From: Notolepis coatsorum
Taxonomy: Eukaryota; Chordata; Actinopteri; Aulopiformes; Paralepididae
Direction of reading: 5' to 3'
Length of the DNA: 64,000 nucleotides
Assembly: GCA_963971535.1 (NCBI GenBank)
Contig: OZ020601.1
Span: forward strand, 16,152,140-16,216,139
Part shown: in pieces, positions 21,460 to 32,294 of the stretch
Layout of the letters: each line of letters opens with the position of its first letter
Numbering within the stretch: position 1 is the first letter of the stretch
Notes under the pieces: generated by a model
Told to the model about the DNA's origin: nothing
Seen by the model: only the letters and a program-made list of their open reading frames with translations
The model's database searches: none
Made by a program: the position numbers and the translations under genes

Positions 21460-22499
21460 GTATTTAATATAAATAATTAGTTATTAATAGTTATTATTCA
21501 AGAGAAAAATAATCTCTATCGGTTCAGTATCTGTATCGGCTGATATCCATATTCAGGTATCTGTATCATGACTGAAAGAGGTGTATGGGGGGTGCATCTC
21601 TAGTGTAGAGTCTGTCCTATACATCATCATCATCATGCTGGGCTGGGCATGTTTGCATCAGCGGCCAGGGTCACCACCACCCCCCTGGCTGGGGAGAGAG
21701 CATCAGGGGCCTTTGGCCTCCATCATCCACACAGCATGCCCTCTGATCTTTCCCAGTGTGCCACAGCCCACAAGTCCCAGCCGATGAGATCCTCGCTGCT
21801 GGCTTCTGGGTCGTAGCAGAGAGGAGCTTCTTTTTTATTTCATTTGAGTTCCACGGTCCTCACGGAGTGGAGAGGCAGTGTGGGGATTCTGTGTTCACTA
21901 ACTTTCCCTCTCTGTTTCATGTCGGTCAGTTGCTTTGCTTTCCAACTCCTAGTGGAAATACGTCTCACTCGCTACTTGTTGTCAGTGAATATTCTAGTTA
22001 TTGTCTTGATGGAGGTTCACCACAGCTGCTCCCACAAAAGTAGTTCCAACCGCCGTGATGCTGCTCCAGAATCCAGACCATGGTCTTTAAGTGGGAGGAG
22101 TGGTTGTAGGAAACGTGTGATTATTGGTTCTTATCCTTGAGTAGTAGCTTTACTTAGCTTTATTTAGGGACTGACGACACAACTTTTTAGGCCAAGTGTC
22201 TGGGAGGCAACAGGCTGATCTGCTCAACGGTTCAACGTGTCACTTACACACTAGCCTACACTTTCAAATAGCATAATCTTTGATTTCTTTACCAAGGGAA
22301 TCCTGCAACCCATTCTCCTCAGTTCTTGATGAGTGAGTTTGTCTTTATTGTAAATCAATTGCTATACTGACAGCTTTGCAAGACACTGAAGAATGCTATC
22401 TCACCAACAAGAACATAGTCTAGCTGAATGCTTTTTTCATGGGGATGAGTATTGTCGTTTAACTCTCTCTGTCTTTCTTCCTCTCTTGCTCTCCCCCAG
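21460..22499 (+). other. Flank and intron upstream of the plekhf2 coding exon
   Basis: No repeat end or coding frame recognised between about 21600 and 22440. A clear 3' splice site closes the region: a pyrimidine tract at about 22462-22497 followed by AG at 22498-22499. At least one upstream non-coding exon must exist; it cannot be placed from sequence alone. Confidence 0.6.
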
Positions 22500-22500
22500 G
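22462..22500 (+). promoter_or_regulatory. plekhf2: 3' splice site before the plekhf2 coding exon
   Basis: A long C/T-rich tract (TCTGTCTTTCTTCCTCTCTT onward) followed by CCCCCAG and then GCGAGGCTAAG-ATG. The exon begins at base 22500, so 11 bases of 5'UTR share the exon with the start codon. Confidence 0.88.
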
Positions 22501-22510
22501 CGAGGCTAAG

Positions 22511-23254
22511 ATGGTGGACCGGCTGACGAACAGCGAGGCCAACTCGAAGCGCATCGCGGTGGTGGAGGGCTGCTTCGGTGCGGCCGGCCAGCCGCTGGCT
22601 ATCACGGGCCGCGTGCTGATCGGCGAGGGGGTGCTGACCAAGCTGTGCCGCAAGAAGGCCAAGGCGCGGCAGTTCTTCCTCTTCAACGACATCCTGGTCT
22701 ACGGCAACATCGTCATCCAGAAGAAGAAGTACAACAAGCAGCACATCATCCCGCTGGAGAGCGTCACCATCGACACCGTGGCAGACGAGGGCGACCTGCA
22801 CAACGGCTGGCTCATCAAGACGCCCACCAAGTCCTTCGCCGTCTACGCCGCCACCGCCACCGAGAAGTCAGAGTGGATGAACCACATCGGCAAGTGCGTG
22901 GGCGACCTGCTGGAGAAGAGTGGCAAGGCGCCCGCCGGGGAACACGCCGCCGTCTGGGTGCCGGACTCCGAGGCCACAGTCTGCATGCGCTGCCAGAAGG
23001 TCAAGTTCACCGCCGTCAGCCGCCGGCACCACTGCCGCAAGTGCGGCTTCGTGGTCTGCGGGCCGTGCTCGGAGAAGAAGCACCTGCTGCCCAGCCAGTC
23101 GTCCAAGCCGGTGCGCGTCTGCGAGTTCTGCTATGTGCAGCTGTCCTCGGCGGGAGCCTTCGCGCCTCGCCGGGACTCCATGAGCCGGACGGGGTCCAAC
23201 TTCCACAGCCACGACGTGTCGGACGACGAGGACGAAGATGACAGCAGTGACTGA
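22511..23254 (+). CDS. plekhf2: Pleckstrin homology and FYVE domain protein, phafin-2
   Basis: A 247-residue protein, close to the ~249 residues of vertebrate PLEKHF2 and nearly identical to it over long stretches. Order: N-terminal segment; PH domain (about 35-131, with FFLFNDILVYGNIVIQKKKY and ending in TEKSEWMNHIGKCV); FYVE zinc finger (about 148-210). The finger keeps WVPD (149-152), RRHHCRKCG (171-179), RVC (202-204) and eight zinc-binding cysteines (158, 161, 175, 178, 183, 186, 204, 207). An acidic tail (236-247) follows. Family knowledge: phafin-2 binds phosphatidylinositol 3-phosphate, sits on early endosomes and acts in endosome fusion, receptor traffic and autophagy. The whole coding sequence is in one exon: a splice acceptor lies 11 bases before the ATG, whose context (AAGATGG) is good. 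Very GC-rich, with G/C third positions, against AT-rich flanks. Nothing is broken. PLEKHF1 is the alternative; identity favours PLEKHF2. Confidence 0.97.
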   Translation: MVDRLTNSEANSKRIAVVEGCFGAAGQPLAITGRVLIGEGVLTKLCRKKAKARQFFLFNDILVYGNIVIQKKKYNKQHIIPLESVTIDTVADEGDLHNGWLIKTPTKSFAVYAATATEKSEWMNHIGKCVGDLLEKSGKAPAGEHAAVWVPDSEATVCMRCQKVKFTAVSRRHHCRKCGFVVCGPCSEKKHLLPSQSSKPVRVCEFCYVQLSSAGAFAPRRDSMSRTGSNFHSHDVSDDEDEDDSSD

Positions 23255-24303
23255 AGAGTGTCCTGTGTCCTACCCGACTAGTCCCCCCCCCCCCCCCCCC
23301 CTTTTTCTAGCAATATTCTTTTTGATTTCTATTGTCCCCGCCACTCTCCTCCCACCCTGCCAAGCTCTAGTTTCCCCGCAGTCTTGGGATTCGCTCGTCG
23401 TACTACAGTGCTCTGGAATAACGTTCTCTTTTGTCCGTTTCGTTTTCTTAATTCAAGCTGGAATTAATGTTTTAGTTTTTTCTCCTGAAATGTGGCAATA
23501 AATGAGCAGGACGGGGTTGTGAACACAGCAGAACACTCGGAGCAGTCTGACATAACACAGCAGAACACTCGGAGTAGTCCAACCCGCTCGCAGTGCCGTG
23601 GTTCCATTGTTCCTAATGAGTCTCCCGTGGTCTCACTACACAACGGTGCTAAACGGAAATATCACTCCCGAGTCCCCTCCTTGTCCATAATGTCATTGGT
23701 TTTGATTCCTATTAGGCATATCTGTGACTTAAGTAAGTCTTTCTCCCCCCCCTGCATTTTTCTACCATATGAGGTAATTTCTCAGAGTTTCAGCAGGGAT
23801 TAAGTAGATGTTTGGCTTTAGAGGCGCTGACCTCGTCTGCTCTCTGAGTCTTTCGGGTATTCTACCGAACAGTGCAATAGCATGTTTGGCTATTTTTCAG
23901 CCCTTTTTTTCGGTATATTTGTGTTCAACGATGCATTAATCTTAACAAAGGGCCTGTAACAACCAACCTTGTAGGCGATTAGTACATTGAGCACTTAATA
24001 TGGATTTAAAACTCGTGGATTCATGTTTTGCAGCTTTTGTTTGCCTAGTTGCTAATGACAAATCAACTCACTGCTTTGTGATTGTTGATGATTGTATACT
24101 TAAAGGGGAACGTCTCACGAATGAAGAATTCCAATATGTTATTTCCATGGGAAGCTTCAGTCAGTGTTTGTGAACATGAGCTACTTTCTCCCAAAGCCGG
24201 AAAGGGGTAAGACACAAACTTGTGATGTCATCGAGTATACAGTCTGGAGCTGCTCCATTGACAATGAATGAGAGACTGGGTTTGTGGACCCAAATGAACT
24301 TTA
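23255..24303 (+). other. plekhf2: plekhf2 3'UTR and flank
   Basis: After the stop comes a run of 17-18 C (about 23282-23300). The first polyadenylation hexamer, AATAAA, is at 23497-23502, followed by a GT-rich stretch (GGGGTTGTG), consistent with an end near 23.52 kb. Unique-looking sequence continues to the MITE at 24312; longer 3'UTR forms are possible but not shown. Confidence 0.6.
23497..23502 (+). terminator. plekhf2: Candidate poly(A) signal for plekhf2
   Basis: AATAAA about 245 bases after the stop codon, with a G/T-rich element just downstream. First canonical hexamer after the CDS. Confidence 0.55.
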
Positions 24304-24311
24304 TTCTATAA

Positions 24312-24656
24312 TAAGGCTGAGATTATATGCCATTTGGAAGAATCGATAAATTGGGGCAAAATTATCGATAAATATAGATTTATTTTTTATTATTATTTTG
24401 CATGTGTAAAAAGTTTTAAATACTTTTTTCTTAAAAAAAAAATTACTTGTTTGTGTGTGTGTCACGTGCACTCACTGTCGTTTTTGTGATGCTGTAGTTG
24501 GCCCACGACACACACAAGAACTAACGTTAAATAATATAATTTCTTCTTTTTTAAGAAAAAAGTATTTTAAACTTATTGTTTTATTACTTTTTACATGCAG
24601 AAAAATCGATTTCATGCCGTTATCGATAATTATCGATAGTGTTCTTCTCACCCTTA
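24312..24656. mobile_element. 345-bp hAT-type MITE in the plekhf2 3' flank
   Basis: Ends TAAGGCTGAGA and TCTCACCCTTA, with flanks TTCTATAA (24304-24311) and TTCTATAG (24657-24664), 7 of 8 matching. Internally near-palindromic: TGCATGTGTAAAAAGTTTTAA (24399 on) is mirrored near 24565-24600, and ATCGATAA motifs occur near both ends. Confidence 0.72.
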
Positions 24657-25784
24657 TTCTATAGTAGTATTAGTAGTCTCACTTCTGAATCATCTGCCAA
24701 TACCCAAAGCCCACGTATCTGAAAAGGTCAGATCTGTGCATTCCTAGCTATAACATATTTCTCAATTCATTGTCTATGAAGCAGCTTCAGACTTTATACC
24801 TGATGACATCACACATTGGACTTTTAGCACTCGCGTCTAGTTTCTGGATGTGTGAGAGTTGCTCGTGTTCACGGATATCCCTGGTCTGTCTTAGAGCAGA
24901 GGAATAACCCTGGACTGTCTTGGAGCAGAGGAATAACATGTATGAAGTCTTAAGTTCCTTCACGTGGAGTGTGTTCTGTCTGCTCACTGTCGTTGCTAAC
25001 AAACACTGGCGGGTGTTCAGGAGTGTGACAGTCAGTCAGGGAACTTGAAAGTCGCTTCATGGTAATTTCTTTTGGTTTACGCCACCATGGTACGAAGTAC
25101 GATGGCTGTAGAATTATGATGAAAATGTGGCTTGAGTGAGCATCGTTTCATGTGTGTTCAACGTATCTGACTCACAGCGTTGGAACTTCCACCACAGCTG
25201 CCGCCCTGGATGGGTTTTCAAATGATGCCGTCGTCACGGTAACCACAAGGTCTAAGAAGTTGACCGTTTCCTTGACGACGGTGTGGAAACCCATCGCCCA
25301 CAGGACAGCGCCTGTGACATCGCTGGGACTAGAATTCTATTTGGGGGAATGAAGAGTTTATATAACGCTGGTCCCAGCCAGCACTCCTGTAGTTGTTTAC
25401 TGGTGACCAAGCCCTGGTATCAGAGTTTCATGCAGCAAAACAAGACCGACATCCACATCTACATGATCAGTGGTTTGAGGTGTAAAAGTGAAATTACCAT
25501 GTCTACCCGATTAGTCCCCTCTGCCCGATTTCTACCTTTTGCTGATATCCCCATGATGAAGTATGTGTGTAAAGTGCCATTTTCATAGAAGAACCAAATA
25601 AATGGCAGTTGGTACTTGGTAGTAAGCTAATGCTAGCAAGCTAACAGTCGTTAATTACTCTATATAAGCTGCCTTTTTTGCGATATAGTTGGCTATTAAT
25701 TTATCTGACAATAGCAAGGCTGCTGATGGTGTTTGCTCTGCTATCTGGCTCACCGTACATAATATCTTTGTCTCAAAACTCCCA

Positions 25785-25945
25785 GTGGACAATACAAAGG
25801 TATCAGCCGGGTCCTGGGTCCGGCAGGGGGGGACAATACAAAGGTATCAGCTGGGTCCGGCAGGGGGGGACAATACAAAGGTATCAGCTGGGTCCGGCAG
25901 GGGGGGACAATACAAAGGTATCAGCCGGGTCCGGCAGGGGGGACT
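25785..25945 (+). repeat. 37-bp minisatellite
   Basis: ACAATACAAAGGTATCAGC followed by (C/T)GGGTCCGGCAGGGGGG. Units start at 25789, 25833, 25870 and 25907; the first is 44 bp because of an extra GTCCTGG. Confidence 0.9.
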
Positions 25946-26184
25946 AATCAAGTAGTGATTTGGCAGGAGAGCGACAAATCAGGTAGTAACAATTCAAGGA
26001 TGTTGATTTGAACTAAAGCAGCTTATATCTACTCTGTTTTTTTTTTTGATGTCAGTCGTTCCAAAAAACCTGACCTTGCCTTTTACAGTCACACAGTGCC
26101 TTCATAGAACGGTAAGTTAGCCTTCATTAAGAATAGGTTTTTTTATCAGTGAATTCAGTCTTAGGGGAAAATAGAATGGATCTG

Positions 26185-26310
26185 CTGTCACTGGAACACA
26201 GTATGTATGTAAGGAGTGGTAGTGTTCAGCTGTCACTGGAACACAGTATGTAAGGAGTGGTAGTGGTCAGCTGTCACTGGAACACAGTATGTAAGGGGCG
26301 GTAGTGGTCA
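26185..26310 (+). repeat. About 40-bp tandem repeat, three units
   Basis: CAGCTGTCACTGGAACACAG followed by TATGTAAGGAGTGGTAGTGGT, three times with small length changes. Confidence 0.85.
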
Positions 26311-29042
26311 GCTGTGAGCGGTGTTGTAGAAGGCCTAGGTGGTTGTCCTTGTGTACAGTAAGCCTACACAGAAGCTCTAAGCTTGTGTACATGACTAAAG
26401 GCTTATTGGAAGTCAGTGGGGGAGAGGCTGTCTGACCTGAACCAGGGACGTATGGGGGAACTAGGCCTGTAGGAGTCGCTGGATTGGCCCGTTCTGTGTT
26501 TTATGCCTGATTTCTTTTGAGATCACAAAGTGATAAGTCTTGATTATAGCATGTAATGCTTTCTAGAGAATACAGTCTGAAGAGCTCAGACGGTTAGTGT
26601 GTGGAGACAGTCCAGTGACTGCAATGCAGTAATGAGGAAGTCATTCTGTCAGCGAGCCGGTGCTTCTCTGAAGGGTTTACGCCGTGTCGGAAAACAAACG
26701 CACCTAGACTTAACTCTTACTAACGAAAATAATTGCATAATACCACAGGAACTCTATCCACGGAGTGGACACTCTCAGGCTAAATGTGACCCGTCCGTCC
26801 TCACCTTCCCTTTAGTTTCAATAACCCGCCCCTTCGTTTTCAAAAAGGCCTATCCTGGCAGTTGGAGAGGGATGTGACGCCAGTCATGTGATCTGAACCA
26901 GGAAGTGAAAAGGCTTTGCTGGTGAAATTGCGCAGTTTAGCCGACGGGGGAATTCAGGTTTTTAACACACTCACTCTGACATAAGACCGTGTCATCACTT
27001 TCAGCCCATTGTCTCTCTTCCCGTTTCCACAGTGAATGTTTAAAGGGTTTCATTCCAAAACACGCATTATTGTTTTATATTGGGTTGGGGGGTCCATTTT
27101 CAAAGATATATAGTTTATTTGAAAGTTTAATCTTTGCTATTAACGCCTTAGAAATATCCCATAGCCAGTTATGTTTCCAAGCCAGCGGGTTACTTTTGCA
27201 AGCCGCCCTCGTATTCCAAAAGGTCAACTTTGAGAAAAGGTCAAATTGATATACAGTATGTGTATGTATATATATATATTTATTGTTTTTTCCCCCTCAT
27301 TATCTGTTAGTTGTCTATGAGGTGGGGGGGGGGGCAGAGCTAAATTGATGATAACGAGGCGTCTGTGGGGCAGAAAGGAAGGCAGAGTATCTTGTTTTGG
27401 AATGAAACTCTTGATTCACTGCGTCTTGCTGTTGTTTGTTTTGCAACAGTTGTATTTACAGTCCATCTCACAGTGTAACGACGTCTCCCCTGAGAAAGAC
27501 GGCGCAGAAAAAGGGATTTTGTTTGTGTTTTATTGTCTTTGTGATGATTTTACAGAGTTGATCACAGACCCTTGTAAAAGATGATCTTTGTGCATGTAAT
27601 GTAAGAGATGAGGAGAATCTGTCTGACGATGGAACAAAAATCACTAACCTTGTTGTTCTTTATGATGTTTATTTTTTTTTCTTTCACAAAAACCTACAGT
27701 GGTCTTCTGGCTGTCGAGGGGCTCGTGGTAGAACACGCCCGGCTCGCGACTCCACCGCTCCGCTTCAGATCTGCACAGGCATTTCAAACCCAAGCTACAA
27801 TCTGAGCGCATACTGTCCAATCAGCAGTGACCACGTTTGTTTCTCCATCGTATTTTAAAATTAATCCTTTTTTCTTTCTTTTTTTATCCTTTTGATTTTT
27901 GTACATTTGTACAGATTGTTTTCAGGTCTTTTTTTGTTTATCTTTTGTACAGTAATGATGACTAGTTCTGATTATGATGCTGTTTTTGGGTCTCCTTGTG
28001 CCCATCTACACCCTCCACTCTCCAGGCAGATCACCAGCACTTTACCCTGCCTGCATCCAGGAGGAGGGGGGGCAGGAGGGCTGGAGCTAAGAGCTACAGT
28101 ATGTTGTCACAGACTGGATTTAACCATGTTTTTCGGGGCAACATGTTACAAACTCGCATTAAAAACCTGATGTTTAGAGCGCTTTCCGGATTAGTAAAAA
28201 GAAAATAGTCATGTTTTAGTACAGAGGGCCTGAGACCAGCTGAAAGAGAGGTTGTCTGTCTTTGTGTACAAGCCACTCATGTCTTGTTGATTTTACACAT
28301 TCTCTTGTTTTCTATCTGGTGGTGTGATTTTGGTGGTGTTCTCTTTTTTTTTTTTTTTGTCGTTTTAATTCTCATTTAAAACTTTCTCCAAAGGGCTTCA
28401 ACCAGAATGTAATCCAGCATATCATTAGATACTAATTTTCTCAAGAAATATATATATATATATATAAATAATGTATTGCCTAAAGTCTGTGTGTCGTCGT
28501 CTTCTTCTACCTGCTGAGGATCAGGAACAGATGGTTGTGTGTGAATGACCTGAGCGGGTTGGTGTTTAGAGACCATGTGAGACCACACTGCTGGTCCTCC
28601 TCACGGGTCAGTTCCAGGATGAATGAGCGGGTTGGTGTTTAGAGAGCATGTGAGACCACGCTGCTGGTCCGCTCAGGGTGCCAAGAACTTGCAGGCTTAT
28701 TATAAAACCATACAAGCCTGTAGACTCGCACTGTTGTAGCAGCCACTGTAGAGTCCGGCTAGGGAACCTGTTGGCGTTTTGGTCATATTTGATGGAAAAA
28801 TTCACTTTTGCCACATTTTAGTTTGGTATTTGAGGTACCAGTGCTAGGAGGGGACTTCCCTACGCTCTACAGACTTCCCTGCATCAAGAACAAATATACA
28901 AAAACAAATTTACTCAAAACATGAAACGCAAGCAACGAGGAGAAAGAAGAAAAAACGCAACTAAAAACTCAAGACAAATATAAAAAGATTAAAAACTAAA
29001 TTAAACAGATAAAATGACAAGCTTAGAATGGTAAACAGACTG

Positions 29043-29181
29043 CATTTATTAGTGCATTTATCCAAAGCTTTTACAACTTCTATGCCTCACATTCACCCAT
29101 TCACTCACACCGACGGCGGAGGCGACCATGCAAGGTGCCGACCTGCTCATCGGGAGCAGTTAGCGGTTAAGTGTCTTGCTT
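29043..29181 (-). mobile_element. tRNA-derived SINE (SINE-A1), 3' part
   Basis: On the minus strand: AAGACACTTAACC, a gap, GCTCCCGATGAGCAGGTCGG, TGGTCGCCTCCGCCGTCGGT and a TTTGGATAAA-like L2-type tail. The 5' part continues beyond the LINE at 30958-31030 (ACACTGCCCGGGAGGAGC and GGGAACC, inverse of the B-box region). LINE-X1 inserted into it. Confidence 0.75.
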
Positions 29182-30957
29182 GAAAGTCATGGAAAAAATA
29201 GTATACAAACGGGTCGAAAAGTACCTTGCGGAAAAAAATCGAATCTACGAATTCCAATCTGGCTTCAGAACATCCCACTCCACTGACCATGCCTTCTCTA
29301 TTTGAACGACCACATCAAACAAGAGGTGGACGCGTGCAAAATACTGCGGCATGGTCATGCTGGACCTACAAAAGGCCTTCGACACTGTCAATCACTCCAT
29401 TCTGATTGACAAGCTAAAAGCAATCGGTTTTGATAGTCTATCAGTGAGCTGGATGCAATCCTACCTGGAGGGGAGGGAACAGATGGTGGAGGTAAACGGT
29501 ACCCTATCCCCCCCCCCCCCTCACAGTGATCTGTGGTGTTCCACAAGGAAGCATACTAGGACCGCTACTGTTCCTAATTTATGCAAATGACATGTCATCA
29601 GCTTGTGACTGCAACTTGTTCCTGTTTGCGGACGACTCAGCCCCGCTGGTCTTGACAAGAACAAGTTACAGGTTGAAAAAACCCTCAGCTCGGAACTAGG
29701 CAGAATCTGCATATGGCTCGCTGATAACAAACTATCATTACACATGGGCAAAACAGAGTCCATTCTCTTCGGCTCAAATAATAAATAAAACTGCAAGACC
29801 GACGGCTTCTCAGTTACAGTGGGTGACAATATTGTCACAAGGAAAGATGAAATTACCTACCTGGGTTCCATCCTAGAGGCTAATCTCTCCTGTGACAAAA
29901 TGGCATCCAATGTAATAAAAAAAGTCAACCAACGAACTCGATTCTTGTACCGGATCTCCTCTCTGGTAAACAAGAATACCCTGAAGACTCTGGCAGGAGC
30001 ACTCATTCAAGGGTTCTACGACTATGCTTGCACCTCAAAGGCGCTAAAAACAAAATTACAAACATCTCAAAACAAACTGGTCAGACTACTGCTTGACCTG
30101 ACTCCTAGAACCCACCTCACCCCTGCCCACTTTGACAACCTAGGATGGCTTAGAGTAGACGACAGAGTACAGCAACTTGCAATGGGCCTCGTCTACAAGA
30201 TACACTACACGACCAAGGTACCCATGTACATGTCAAAATACTTCCCAAAGGTCAGTGAATACCACGATCACAACACCAGAGGGAGCTCCACAAATCATGT
30301 TAAACCCAGATTCGGCTCAAACAAGGGACTAAACACGTTTCGCAATTATGCCACATCAATGTGGAACGCCCTACCTAAAGCTGTAAAGGAATGTGAATCA
30401 CTACCCACTTTCAAAACCACTCTCAAAGAACACCTACGGGAGACTGCAATTCTAAACTGGCCCCTGTAAATGTCCTAACCCAACCCCCTCCAATGTACAG
30501 TAATTTACCTAATATGGTTTTGTCAATATCCCAATGTACAGTTTTGCTTGTTTGTACAGTGTTCCCCCCCCAACCCCCTCCAATGTACAGTAAATTACCT
30601 AGTATGGTTGTCAATATTCCAATGTACAGTTGTACAGTGTTTCCCCCCGCAACCCCTCCTACCCAACCCCCCCCCACCCAACCTCCTCCAATGTACAGTT
30701 TTTACGTCAAATGTATATACTCCCTTTTCTGGACTCTTTTTGTATCACAAACAGTACTGTATTTGCAAATCTGGTATGTCATAAATGTATAGATGTAGCA
30801 GTACTGTCTATCTGTATGTCATGTATGTCATATATGTCCTGATTAATTAAAAATGGGGGACCCTGATGTAAACAAGACGAAAGTCTTGTGTGTATTGAGC
30901 TGTACTATATTGTACCCATTCTGCAATCTGTTAATAAAGTTTTCAATCAATCAATCA
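29182..30957 (+). mobile_element. LINE-X1: non-LTR retrotransposon, 5'-truncated
   Basis: Encodes reverse transcriptase of the Jockey superfamily (CR1/L2-like; clade not fixed by eye). It runs from KYLAE...FQSGFR and KAFDTVNHSILIDKL (from 29351), through a FADDS-box region, to a 216-residue C-terminal part (29819-30469) ending NWPL. Frame is lost at least three times: near 29300, at the C-run 29509-29520, and near 29645. The 3'UTR (30470-30930) repeats CCAATGTACAGT and C-rich blocks and ends CTGTTAATAAAGTTTTCAAT with a CAAT tail. The endonuclease and most of the RT N terminus are missing. Confidence 0.88.
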
Positions 30958-31030
30958 AGGACACTATTAGACACACTGCCCGGGAGGAGCTGGAAACTAA
31001 CCGGGAACCTTCTGATTACTAGACTACTAC
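30958..31030 (-). mobile_element. SINE-A1, 5' part after the LINE
   Basis: AAGGACACTATTAGACACAC then TGCCCGGGAGGAGC and CCGGGAACCTTCTGATTAC: inverse of the SINE-A segment between the B box and the AAGACACTTAACC block. It joins in order with 29043-29181. Confidence 0.75.
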
Positions 31031-31633
31031 CTATACTGTAGTAACTTAGAATACATATTAAGCATAATAAAGACATGTCGATAGCCCCCCAGTTCCTTTC
31101 TGAAAGCCGGCTGAGAAGATGCATGTCTCCAGAATTTGTTTGGTTATATTGTGTTTTCAATGTCATTTGATATTGATGCTGTAACTTTGAAGTGAATTTC
31201 TATGATGGTCCACAGTCTAGTCTGTTGTTGGAGGGAAATGTATCATCTCGTTTCATAGAATAACTACAAAGCCTTTTTGTGTTTTAAAGTTTCAAATCAT
31301 TTAAAATGAAAAAGGTCTAATGAATTGATAAACTTTGAAATTCGCTTTCTTCAGTTTATCCCTCAAATGACTTGGCTTAACTTAAAAAATGCCCCCAAGC
31401 GCTCCCCTGGCTAATCCCCGCCACCTGTTCCCATGGTAACAACTGTTTGCCGTCAGCGCTGCATGGGTGTGGTGCCAGGAGTCGTCCATAACCAGTTTAA
31501 CTGTTACCCCTTGCAACCTGTCTGGCGGGCGGGGATTTCTGTTCCCAAAATAGAATAGATATTACCGCAAGAATGGCACTGGTAGAGCAGACCACGCCGC
31601 TTAACCATATCCCCACGTTGCCTTTACTCTTAA

Positions 31634-32290
31634 CCCTTTCACTGCCACACAACAGGAGGTTAACCCTTCCAGTGGTGCAGTCGCGGTCACACCCGGTTAC
31701 ACGCCGTGTTACCAGATCACTGAGGCAGAAGTAGGCGCGATCGCGCACGGATGTGTACTCGCGTGTACGCGCACACAAAAATGCGCTGTATCCATTCGTT
31801 GTGACTAGTACCCGGCCACCGTTTTACATAACAAAAAGCGCAGGTAGACTAAGTGTCTGGGTGTTGGCTATCTGAATGCATCTCCCCCTTCATTCTGTGT
31901 GACACAGGCAGTGGAGGTGAATACTAATGTGGCTCGGAATTCGTGATGGGGGTCTACCTGCTTATGATATTGAATCAAGCGTCTGTGCTGCGCGCCAGCT
32001 TTCCACGCGCACATTCACACAAATAGAGAGCAAGAAGAGCTTGTATGATAGAAAGATTGCACTTGCGTATATGCGCTTGTGTGTGTGTGTGCGTGCGTGT
32101 GTGTATAAATCAGTTATGTGCGCATGCACGTACCTGCGCGTACACGTGGCGTGTTACCAGTTCCCATATTAGGACTGCACCACTGACTATCACACAACCG
32201 ACGGTCGCCTGTCGTGGCAGTGAAGGGGTTAACCGGCTGCTGTGTGGCAGTGAAGGGGTTAACCGTTTTGGTAGTGCGGCAGTGAAAGGG
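31634..32290. mobile_element. Non-autonomous piggyBac-like element
   Basis: Ends CCCTTTCACTGCC and GGCAGTGAAAGGG are exact inverses and lie directly inside TTAA on both sides (31630-31633 and 32291-32294). CCC-initial ends at TTAA are the piggyBac pattern. A second inward end-like copy follows on the left (TTAACCCTTCCAGTGGTG, 31660) and two precede the right end (GGCAGTGAAGGGGTTAACC, about 32217 and 32247). No transposase. The same end sequence forms tandem arrays at 37.2, 55.8 and 59.4 kb. Confidence 0.8.
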
Positions 32291-32294
32291 TTAA

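Larger units (their letters stand above)
24665..29042 (+). other. Relatively repeat-poor 3' flank of plekhf2
   Basis: No gene supported. Contains a 37-bp tandem repeat (25785-25945), a 38-40-bp repeat (26185-26310), an imperfect 58-bp duplication (GAGCGGGTTGGTGTTTAGAG at about 28552 and 28625) and TA runs (27267, 28449). T-rich sequence at 27840-28370 looks like long 3'UTR but no junction proves it. Short ORFs here lack recognisable domains. Confidence 0.45.

Noticed and set aside
22355-23241. Long frames antisense to and overlapping plekhf2
   Set aside because: Expected shadows of a GC-rich coding exon; none has a recognisable domain.
25080-25100. Kozak-like GCCACCATGG
   Set aside because: The frame that follows is very short and no splice donor or homologous protein is apparent.
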